Of a DNA stretch of 6,733 nt, positions 1 to 5,659 are shown one piece after another. The stretch's first letter is position 1. Each line of letters starts with the position of its first letter. This stretch comes from an uncultured Pseudobutyrivibrio sp. GTDB lineage: Bacteria; Bacillota; Clostridia; Lachnospirales; Lachnospiraceae. The stretch is taken from NCBI GenBank assembly GCA_900546435.1, contig URCQ01000046.1:1-6733 (forward strand). Direction: 5' to 3'. The notes under the pieces are model-generated. The model ran no database searches. It was given only the letters and a program-made list of their open reading frames with translations, and was not told the DNA's origin. Position numbers and translations under genes: made by a program.

Positions 1-405
1 TGTTCTCTCATCATAAATATCCCGAAGCGTCTGCCCTTCTTTATGCACCACGCCTCGTTCATCCAAATCTCCCAAGCGCTTGTCCAACTGGTCATAACTG
101 ATGCGAAGATACACTACGATACCCGTTTCTTTAAAATGCGCCATAGCTTCTGCGCCAAAGATAACACTACCACCGGTTGCAATCACCGTGTTTTCCACAT
201 CAATGCCCGCATTGATCTGATTCTCCACCGCATTGAAACCATCAATGCCTTCTTCCCTGATAATTTCTTTTAACAATTTTTTTGTCTGCTGCTGAATCAC
301 AAGATCGGAATCCAAAAAATCATAGTTCATCACTTTTGCAAGAATAACTCCAGAAGTACTCTTTCCAACTCCTGGCATTCCAATCAAAACAATATTTTTT
401 CCCAT
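1..405 (-). CDS. aroK: Shikimate-kinase-like protein, 5' part (cut by window edge)
   Basis: This is the N-terminal 135 residues of a P-loop kinase of the shikimate kinase family, which normally phosphorylates shikimate with ATP in the cytoplasmic aromatic amino acid pathway. The family is about 165-175 residues long, so about 35 are missing beyond position 1. Visible signatures are a Walker A loop (GMPGVGKST, residues 9-17), the DSD motif (32-34) whose last Asp contacts shikimate in the family, TGGS (77-80), and a lid-like stretch with DERG (115-118) followed by GQTLRDIYDER (124-134). One oddity is that the usual Phe-Arg of the shikimate pocket reads Phe-Asn (57-58), so the substrate-binding Arg appears to be lost. 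The ATG at 405 is preceded by AGGAAGGG, 12 nt away, which is a rather long spacing. The fold assignment is firm. The exact substrate is less sure, so the symbol is provisional. Confidence 0.8.
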   Translation of the reverse strand, partial: MGKNIVLIGMPGVGKSTSGVILAKVMNYDFLDSDLVIQQQTKKLLKEIIREEGIDGFNAVENQINAGIDVENTVIATGGSVIFGAEAMAHFKETGIVVYLRISYDQLDKRLGDLDERGVVHKEGQTLRDIYDERT

Positions 406-470
406 AAACGTTCCATTCCCTTCCTGTAACTGTATCCTACATCAACGACACAATATCATATAGTAGAAGA

Positions 471-494
471 GGATGTCGTGTTTCCATGACATCC
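471..494 (-). terminator. Probable terminator hairpin after upp
   Basis: Sixteen bases past the upp stop on the minus strand, a 10-bp stem (GGATGTCATG with CACGACATCC, one A/C mismatch) closes on a GAAA tetraloop. It is followed by TCTTCTACT, a pyrimidine-rich but imperfect T-tract. Position and stem fit an intrinsic terminator for upp. The weak T-tract and the internal mismatch mean termination may be partial, which could let transcription run into the shikimate-kinase-like gene. I saw no convincing separate promoter in the 65 nt between the hairpin and that gene. Confidence 0.5.
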
Positions 495-510
495 CCCAAT
501 TATGCAAAAT

Positions 511-1140
511 CTATTTTGTTCCAAAAATACGGTCTCCCGCATCACCAAGTCCTGGACAGATATATGCATTTTCATTCAACTGACGATCCAGTGCTCCAAC
601 ATAAATCTGCACATCCGGATGTTCCTTGTGAAGTCTTTCCAATCCCTCTGGTGCAGCAATGATACACATAAACTTAATATTCTTGCCACCATGCTGCTTA
701 ATCATTGTAATTGCATCTGCGCCTGACCCACCTGTTGCAAGCATAGGATCTACAACAAGAATCGTTCTCTGTTCGATTGGTTCCGGCAATTTACAATAAT
801 ATTCATGTGGCTCGTGTGTCTCTGGGTCACGATATAATCCGATATGTCCAATCTTTGCAGATGGTACAAGATTTAACACACCATCAACCATACCAAGACC
901 TGCACGAAGAATTGGCACAATTGCCATCTTCTTACCAGCAATCATTGGCTGCATGGTTGTCTCGATTGGTGTCTCGACTTCCACCAACTCTGTTGGCAAA
1001 TCGCGCAATGCTTCAAACCCCATTAACATTGCGATTTCGCTGACTAACGTACGGAATTCATTTGTACCTGTTGTCTTGTCACGAAGTCTTGAAATTTTAT
1101 GCTGGATCAGTGGATGTTCCATAATAGTAACGTTTTCCAT
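511..1140 (-). CDS. upp: Uracil phosphoribosyltransferase
   Basis: This cytoplasmic pyrimidine-salvage enzyme converts uracil and PRPP to UMP and pyrophosphate. The protein is 209 residues, the standard length for bacterial UPRT. Diagnostic segments are VPILRAGLGMVDG (75-87), the PRPP-binding loop VVDPMLATGGS (129-139), and the uracil-binding C-terminal signature YICPGLGDAGDRIFGTK (193-209). An in-frame ATG exists 21 nt further upstream (1161). I chose the ATG at 1140 because GAGGAGG sits exactly 5 nt before it and because the resulting N-terminus has family length. The gene follows spoIIID with a 70-nt gap that contains its likely promoter. A hairpin follows its stop codon. Nothing suggests a link to the catabolic operon upstream. 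No uracil-responsive attenuator is visible in the short leader. Confidence 0.97.
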   Translation of the reverse strand: MENVTIMEHPLIQHKISRLRDKTTGTNEFRTLVSEIAMLMGFEALRDLPTELVEVETPIETTMQPMIAGKKMAIVPILRAGLGMVDGVLNLVPSAKIGHIGLYRDPETHEPHEYYCKLPEPIEQRTILVVDPMLATGGSGADAITMIKQHGGKNIKFMCIIAAPEGLERLHKEHPDVQIYVGALDRQLNENAYICPGLGDAGDRIFGTK

Positions 1141-1185
1141 TTGTTCCTCCTCAAATACCATTATCGGTTCGTATACTCTTTAAAA

Positions 1186-1214
1186 ATCTTAGTGTATCTA
1201 ACGCGGAAAGTCAA
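1186..1214 (-). promoter_or_regulatory. Candidate sigma-A promoter for upp
   Basis: On the minus strand TTGACT (1209-1214) and TAAGAT (1186-1191) are separated by exactly 17 nt. That gives 5 of 6 and 4 of 6 matches to the vegetative consensus. The -35 box overlaps the TGA stop of spoIIID, so upp could be transcribed in growing cells independently of the sporulation gene upstream. Transcription would start near 1179, giving a leader of about 40 nt with GAGGAGG near its end. This is a pattern match only. Confidence 0.5.
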
Positions 1215-1462
1215 TGGATATGTGCATACTTTTTTCTGGTAGCAAGACCGCCACGTATATGACGTTCCGATTTATTGACATCGAGTACCGCTCTTGCCTC
1301 TTTTGCCAATGCCACATCTATCTGTGGCAGACGTTCCGCCACGTCTTTATGAACGGTCGACTTACTCACGCCATATGTCTTTGCCGCCTGTCGTACCGTG
1401 GCATTTTTCTCCACAATGTATGTACCAATTTCAACTGCTCTTTTTTCAATATATGGTTTCAA
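1211..1462 (-). CDS. spoIIID: Sporulation transcription factor SpoIIID
   Basis: SpoIIID is a small DNA-binding protein that acts in the mother cell after SigE becomes active, switching SigE-regulon genes on or off and helping the move to SigK. The product here is 83 residues, like known SpoIIID proteins of about 80-95. It closely resembles Bacillus SpoIIID as I recall it: YIEKRAVEIGTYIVE at the N-terminus, then a helix-turn-helix with the hallmark YGVSKSTVHKDVAERLP, and a basic C-terminal region HIRGGLATRKKY. The frame opens at 1477 with TTG, but I place the start at the TTG at 1462. AGGGGA lies 5 nt before it, and its first residue lines up with the Met of the Bacillus protein. An ATG at 1484 is out of frame. 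The upstream region carries a SigE-like promoter. The gene implies a spore-forming host. Confidence 0.95.
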   Translation of the reverse strand: MKPYIEKRAVEIGTYIVEKNATVRQAAKTYGVSKSTVHKDVAERLPQIDVALAKEARAVLDVNKSERHIRGGLATRKKYAHIH

Positions 1463-1467
1463 AGAAA

Positions 1468-1505
1468 TCCCCTGCAATACTCATTTTTACATTGTATGCA
1501 GGGGA
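1468..1505. repeat. Inverted repeat in the spoIIID promoter and leader
   Basis: The arm at 1494-1505 (GTATGCAGGGGA on the plus strand) is the reverse complement of 1468-1480, apart from one extra A in the second arm. The arms are separated by 13 nt. This gives a 12-bp dyad with a single-base bulge. One arm overlaps the -10 box of the candidate spoIIID promoter and the other holds the spoIIID ribosome binding site. Confidence 0.7.
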
Positions 1506-1518
1506 AAGTTGTTTATTC
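1491..1518 (-). promoter_or_regulatory. Candidate SigE promoter of spoIIID, with possible SpoIIID site
   Basis: On the minus strand CATACAAT (1491-1498) is a full match to the SigE -10 consensus CATACAnT. GAATAAA (1512-1518), 13 nt upstream, is a fair -35 box centred on ATA, one base closer than usual. The implied start near 1484 leaves a leader of about 22 nt with AGGGGA before the TTG start. The -35 region also contains ATAAACAACT (1507-1516), which matches the SpoIIID binding consensus WWRRACARNY and would allow autoregulation. SigE control and autoregulation of spoIIID are known in Bacillus. Here they are inferred from pattern and position. Confidence 0.6.
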
Positions 1519-1556
1519 AATATAATTGCTGTACAAAACACACACCACTTTTCGCA

Positions 1557-2702
1557 CTAGGAATATAAAAGCATCTTCGCACAGATGGCGACCGGTCCAA
1601 TATAATGCTCTTTTTGTGCCAGACCTGAATAAAGAATCCGATCTGCACCAAGACTCGTATCATAACTGCTGCATGCGGCAATCAATGCCTCACGCACACA
1701 GGAATTTTCAAACAGGCATCCGGTCAGTATAATACGATTTGGTGCCATAATAGTCGCAGAATTTACAATACTTCTGGCAAACAAATCCATAGCTTCCATA
1801 AACTGCTCGCCAATCGTATTTCCCCGATTCTGAATAAACATTTCACCAAAATTTTCTTCTGTAAATGGTGCTATTTCACAAAGTGCACTATAAGACACCT
1901 TTGTTTCCAGACAACCATGTCGTCCACATTTACATAGTGCTCCATTTTTTTCAACAATAAAATGACCCAATTCTGCCGCTTTCGCATGGCGTCCTTCATA
2001 AATCTCCTGGTCGATAATGATTGCACAACCTACACCCGGCCCCCATTTGATCACCATGAGATTATCATGTTCTTTACCTGTTCCATATAATAATTCTGCC
2101 ATCGCGAACGCATTAACATTATTTTCCACATAAATAGGCGCGCCAAAGTGCTGCCCTAAGATTTCTGAGATTGCCACCGGTTCATCCCAGATTCCATAAG
2201 CCTTGATACTGCTGCCACTCTCCTTATCCACAAGACCTGTAATACCAACACCGACTGCAGCTAATTTCTTTGTTTCATCACCATATGTTGTTATCAGACA
2301 CTTCGCCGTCTGCGCCAAATGATTTAAATAAACCTCCGGTGTTACAGCTGTATCCGTCTTACAGCGTTCCGAAGCAACCACTTCACCTCGGAAATCAGAA
2401 AGTGTAACCGTCGTATGCTCTGGTTCAATCGTCATTGCACATACATACGCTGCTGCAAAATTAATATCTAAAAGTACTTTTTTTCTTCCTGCACCACTGC
2501 TTTTTACATTGATGCCCGTCTCAATAAGGATACCTTCCTCAAACAAATCGGTACATATCTGTGTCACAGCTGCCGGTGTTAAGCCTAAAACCTCTGCCAG
2601 ATCTTTTCTGGAGGCAGGACCATGATCATTGATATACTTCAGAATTGCTGCGCGGTTACGTCTGCGCACAGTTTCCATATTTGCCCCAGTATGTCGAATC
2701 AT
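1557..2702 (-). CDS. ROK-family transcriptional regulator (probable sulfoquinovose-operon regulator)
   Basis: This is a NagC/XylR-type protein of 381 residues: an N-terminal winged helix-turn-helix (about 10-60, including ILKYINDHGPASRKDLAEVL) fused to a ROK sugar-kinase-like domain. ROK marks are GITGLVD (153-159), KWGPGVG (219-225), ELGH (244-247) and the zinc motif CKCGRHGCLE (257-266). The usual Glu-Asn-Asp of active ROK kinases reads ENN (193-195), so the catalytic Asp is replaced by Asn. That suits a sensor rather than a kinase. I prefer the ATG at 2702, preceded by AGGGGAG. A GTG at 2732 overlapping the isomerase stop (GTGA) would add 10 residues and cannot be excluded. It is the last gene of the catabolic operon, so it may adjust its own level. 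The ligand, perhaps SQ or a sulfosugar intermediate, is inferred from context only. Confidence 0.88.
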   Translation of the reverse strand: MIRHTGANMETVRRRNRAAILKYINDHGPASRKDLAEVLGLTPAAVTQICTDLFEEGILIETGINVKSSGAGRKKVLLDINFAAAYVCAMTIEPEHTTVTLSDFRGEVVASERCKTDTAVTPEVYLNHLAQTAKCLITTYGDETKKLAAVGVGITGLVDKESGSSIKAYGIWDEPVAISEILGQHFGAPIYVENNVNAFAMAELLYGTGKEHDNLMVIKWGPGVGCAIIIDQEIYEGRHAKAAELGHFIVEKNGALCKCGRHGCLETKVSYSALCEIAPFTEENFGEMFIQNRGNTIGEQFMEAMDLFARSIVNSATIMAPNRIILTGCLFENSCVREALIAACSSYDTSLGADRILYSGLAQKEHYIGPVAICAKMLLYS

Positions 2703-2728
2703 ACGCTCCCCTTTCGTTTCTAACGTTT

Positions 2729-4072
2729 TCACAACTTCTGTACTTCCATATTAAGCATTTCTGCCAAAATTTCAAGTTCTGCAACAATATTTCCGTATGC
2801 AACGACAAAATGCGGCTCCCATCCAGCTTTTACACTGTCATAAACAAGCTGTTTCGCATTTGCCTTTGTTTGCACCACGATAGAGGTTCCATTAAACTGT
2901 TTTGGTTTATCAAGTGCTTCTCCACCTGCTATAAAGAAACGGAATCGTCCATCACCATCTTTACCAATGCGGAAAATGGTCACTTCCTGACAAGGTCTAC
3001 ACCCAAAGTCCAGTGTCGGTCCAATCTTTCTGTTACAATGCACATCTACCCTCGCGCCAGTATCTTCACGCGCGAGCGAACAAGCTGCTGTTCCGCAGTG
3101 CCAAAAAGTAATGGTATTATCCGTTTCATCCAAAGAAACAGGGTCTCCAAAAAAGGTGGCATGTTTTGTAAGCTGCATTCCTAAATACATCGATAATGCA
3201 CCATACGTATCCGCTTCACAGCTTGCTGCTATTCCCAGGTCATTCAGCATTGCCAAAACAGCACAGACCGGTGTTCCATACGCAGTAAAAAAATCTGGCC
3301 AGCAACGTGATGCTAATGCACCTATCTGTTGTTCTGTCACATAATCCTTATATGCCTTATACAGCCTTGCAAAATCCATTCGATTCTTTTGTGGTGTTTC
3401 ACAAAGACCACACATTTTTTCCTCTGCATCTTCAAGATATGCTTCCACATCCGCGTCGCTGTAAGTTTTTGCCCGGTCAATCAGTTCCCTCGCTTCTATG
3501 GAATCTAACGTCACGCCAAAATTTTCCAGCATTTCCAAATCGAGCGCCCGTCCAAAGCCAAACCCCTGTGGCGTATGTCCTACTGCTGCAACTCTCAAAT
3601 GTTTCATATCATATTTTAACTTTGCTGCTCGAATGGTTGCCCCTATTTTCTGGCGAACCTCTGCTTCCTGCGGTGCACCATATACATATTGTAACGGCTC
3701 CTTGCGAAATGCTTTGATTGCATTTGCTGCAGAATATGCTCCCGTCAGTGAATTCAATCGTAGTCTGCCACCATCAATCACCGGTTCTCGCAAGGTCCAT
3801 AACAGAATCGGGCAATCTAATCTCTTCAACACTTCACTCACATATGCTGCATTCGCGAAAGTAATATTTTGTAAAATCACCAGATCGGGATGAATGTCAT
3901 CCAAAAAAGCATGCAAAAGTTCTATAGACAAAAGCATTTCATCCGGGAATACACCGGCATCCGTAAGTTCTTTGATCAATGCAATCGATTTATCAAATTC
4001 TTTCTGTGCGCTTTCCAAGTGAAACGTTGGCACACCAATTGGTACATATGCTACCTCAAATTTATCTTTCAT
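2729..4072 (-). CDS. sftI: L-fucose-isomerase-like protein, probable sulfoquinovose isomerase
   Basis: This is a soluble sugar aldose-ketose isomerase of the L-fucose/L-arabinose isomerase fold, 447 residues. In this neighbourhood its likely reaction is sulfoquinovose to 6-deoxy-6-sulfofructose, the entry step of the sulfo-TAL pathway. Family-like C-terminal features are CEADTYGALSMYLG (285-298), FFGDP (307-311), FWHCGTAA (323-330) and EPHFVVAYGN (419-428). Glu286, Asp310 and His421 are the likely metal ligands by analogy with FucI. The frame also has an ATG at 4099. I chose the ATG at 4072 because AAGGAG stands about 10 nt before it, while the upstream ATG adds an atypical MLCPRSYKN extension and lies in the loop of a small hairpin. 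It follows the transporter by about 54 nt and abuts the ROK regulator. The fold is clear. The substrate is inferred from the gene set, so the symbol is by analogy. Confidence 0.82.
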   Translation of the reverse strand: MKDKFEVAYVPIGVPTFHLESAQKEFDKSIALIKELTDAGVFPDEMLLSIELLHAFLDDIHPDLVILQNITFANAAYVSEVLKRLDCPILLWTLREPVIDGGRLRLNSLTGAYSAANAIKAFRKEPLQYVYGAPQEAEVRQKIGATIRAAKLKYDMKHLRVAAVGHTPQGFGFGRALDLEMLENFGVTLDSIEARELIDRAKTYSDADVEAYLEDAEEKMCGLCETPQKNRMDFARLYKAYKDYVTEQQIGALASRCWPDFFTAYGTPVCAVLAMLNDLGIAASCEADTYGALSMYLGMQLTKHATFFGDPVSLDETDNTITFWHCGTAACSLAREDTGARVDVHCNRKIGPTLDFGCRPCQEVTIFRIGKDGDGRFRFFIAGGEALDKPKQFNGTSIVVQTKANAKQLVYDSVKAGWEPHFVVAYGNIVAELEILAEMLNMEVQKL

Positions 4073-4088
4073 ATTTTTATAACTCCTT

Positions 4089-4107
4089 GGGCACAACATT
4101 TATGCCC
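4089..4107 (-). other. Small hairpin between transporter and isomerase genes
   Basis: On the minus strand GGGCAT and GTGCCC (one G-T wobble) can pair around a 7-nt loop. The loop contains the upstream in-frame ATG of the isomerase (4097-4099), and the stem includes part of the AAGGGG before it. The AAGGAG serving the ATG at 4072 lies just beyond and stays free. The structure is short and may be chance, but it supports the downstream start. Confidence 0.35.
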
Positions 4108-4126
4108 CTTCTTTCCATAGTTTCAT

Positions 4127-4927
4127 TTATTTACATAGCAGACTGATTCCTGCGATACACAACAAAATATAGGTTAATACCGTAAAAAATGTCTGGCTCA
4201 TACGCCGAAACAACAGACTGCCAATAAACATACCACCAAATAAAAACGGTATAGAAATCGCCTGTATACGCCAGGTATTTTTTGTGTAATACCCTGCCAT
4301 AAGATCACTGACAAGTATCATGCTATTTAAAATGATCCATACAGCAGATACCGTCCTGCGAAATTCTTCCTTGCTCTTTGTATGATTTGACAGATATGTG
4401 ATAATCAATGGCCCTCCTGATACAAAGATGCCATGCACAACACCGGAAAAAAGCAATAGCACACGCGCTCCCGGCGTCATCCCTTTTTCGATATCATGTT
4501 CCCTTTCTTCTGCGCTTTCCTTTGCTTTCTTAGGATTCTTATCCACGATACCGAATCCATTTTCCCATGCATATTTACCAAAAGAAAGTAAGCCGCGCAA
4601 ACCAATACCTATGACAAAAATGCCCAGTGCCACATACAGTAATCTCTCGTGGCCTGCAAATGCCTGTTTCAAGAAAATGCCTGCGACAATTCCTATTCCC
4701 ATATAGAGGCATACGCGCTTTAATTCTTTTGTGTTTACCTTCTGGTAACCACCTGCCACAACATAAATTCCGGCAATGATACCTAGCACATTCAACACCG
4801 GCTTTGCAACCGCATACCCCACCAGATGGATGGAAAATGGCATTGCCAGAATAGTCCCTGCAAAACCAGTAATACCCTGAATAATATTTGCAAGAAAGAT
4901 GATAACGTAAAACAATACTTCTGCCAT
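4127..4927 (-). CDS. TauE/SafE-family membrane transporter (probable C3-sulfonate exporter)
   Basis: This is an integral membrane protein of 266 residues with about eight hydrophobic segments (roughly 4-30, 36-58, 72-88, 95-114, 154-180, 191-212, 222-240, 246-264). A charged loop (about 116-152, rich in Lys and Glu) splits it into two halves. The paired family signatures GITGFAG (18-24) and HGIFVSGGP (165-173) mark it as TauE/SafE (former DUF81), whose members are linked to export of sulfite, sulfoacetate and related anions. Here the likely cargo is DHPS or another C3 sulfonate left over from sulfoquinovose breakdown. The start ATG directly follows the TAA of the preceding gene (TAAATG), and GAGGGAG lies inside the end of that gene, so translation is coupled. 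Uptake of SQ by this protein cannot be ruled out, because no other transporter is visible. Confidence 0.85.
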   Translation of the reverse strand: MAEVLFYVIIFLANIIQGITGFAGTILAMPFSIHLVGYAVAKPVLNVLGIIAGIYVVAGGYQKVNTKELKRVCLYMGIGIVAGIFLKQAFAGHERLLYVALGIFVIGIGLRGLLSFGKYAWENGFGIVDKNPKKAKESAEEREHDIEKGMTPGARVLLLFSGVVHGIFVSGGPLIITYLSNHTKSKEEFRRTVSAVWIILNSMILVSDLMAGYYTKNTWRIQAISIPFLFGGMFIGSLLFRRMSQTFFTVLTYILLCIAGISLLCK

Positions 4928-5650
4928 TTATGACTCCCTCGGGTAGAACAGTTCCTTATTTTCCCCCGTCACACCACCAAAAGCTCCCTGTCTGATCAAT
5001 GGCTCGCGATTTGGATGTGCAATCACCCATTTATTGCGTTGCAACAATAGGCGTACTTCCTCATCGCAGGTGTCCTGTCCTAACGTCATGATCGCAGCAT
5101 CACGCATTTTCTTCTCCGCATCATCCAATGGTGTATTCGTGCCGCGTGGTAAAATCACAATATCCTGAAATCCTTCATCATTCACGCGAAGCGGAGACAA
5201 ATGAAGTGTTGTCTGATACATTTCTATTGCCGTATTCTTAGGCACAAAAAAGACAGTTGCCTGTGAAACATCATACTTGTTGTGACAAATATCATAGGTA
5301 TGACCCAAAACAAGCATAAAATCTGTGACAGCAATATTGATCTCACTACCCTTGTGATATTCAAAACCATTGTATGTCGTGTTTCTACCATTGCAGTAGC
5401 CTATCTGGATTGACATACCGCCATACATCCGGATGCGCAACTGCTCAGCGACCTGCATCTTCTCCATTTGTTCCACCGATGCCACATACACATTTCCCGC
5501 TTCTGGAATCTGTGTTTGTTCACGCATAAATGTGGTAAGTTCTTCCAGATCATATCCTTTCAAAATCCTTCCAAAAGATGAAAAAATCGCGTCTTCCACC
5601 GAATAAATTTTCACATCATTACATACATTTAATGCTTCTAACAACTCCAT
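4928..5650 (-). CDS. DUF4867-type protein, cupin-like, function unknown
   Basis: This is a soluble 240-residue protein with no signal peptide or membrane segment. I recognise it tentatively as DUF4867, a family I associate with Firmicutes sulfo-TAL clusters. The middle looks like a beta-barrel with a possible metal site: NGFEYHKGSEINIAV (94-108) offers His99 and Glu103 in an HxxxE arrangement. Another strand pair, FFVPKNTAIEMY (134-145), is followed by His150, and these could be the second cupin-like half. The C-terminal third is more polar, with a basic patch (RNKWVIAHPNREPLIR, 205-220). It starts 9 nt after the reductase stop, with AGAGGAT overlapping that stop, and is joined to the transporter by TAAATG. 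It is therefore co-translated with pathway enzymes. A role as sugar mutarotase, accessory isomerase or binding protein is possible but undemonstrated. Confidence 0.7.
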   Translation of the reverse strand: MELLEALNVCNDVKIYSVEDAIFSSFGRILKGYDLEELTTFMREQTQIPEAGNVYVASVEQMEKMQVAEQLRIRMYGGMSIQIGYCNGRNTTYNGFEYHKGSEINIAVTDFMLVLGHTYDICHNKYDVSQATVFFVPKNTAIEMYQTTLHLSPLRVNDEGFQDIVILPRGTNTPLDDAEKKMRDAAIMTLGQDTCDEEVRLLLQRNKWVIAHPNREPLIRQGAFGGVTGENKELFYPRES

Positions 5651-5659
5651 TTTTATCCT

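Noticed and set aside
443..479. Alternative pairing of ACGACA (plus strand, about 445-450) with TGTCGT in the upp terminator hairpin, suggesting an antiterminator.
   Set aside because: Only six bases pair, no known leader motif is present, and such matches arise by chance in A/T-rich spacers.
1141..1161. A longer upp starting at the ATG at 1161.
   Set aside because: The extra seven residues are encoded by the ribosome binding site itself (GAGGAGG), and the shorter form has the standard family length.
1463..1477. A longer spoIIID starting at the TTG at 1477.
   Set aside because: It has no ribosome binding site of its own and its codons cover the AGGGGA serving the TTG at 1462, which aligns with the Bacillus SpoIIID start.
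2729..4072. A fucose or arabinose utilisation operon based on the FucI-like isomerase.
   Set aside because: No fuculokinase, ribulokinase or class II aldolase accompanies it. The transaldolase, TauE and DUF4867 neighbours fit sulfoglycolysis better.
43..4706. Many plus-strand open frames of 60-180 codons across the window.
   Set aside because: They lie opposite well-supported minus-strand genes, have no family signatures and no good ribosome binding sites. I treat them as shadows of the real genes.
4127..4927. TauE/SafE protein as a sulfite exporter, implying C-S bond cleavage.
   Set aside because: No sulfonate lyase or radical enzyme for C-S cleavage is visible, and the reductase points to DHPS as an intact sulfonate end product.
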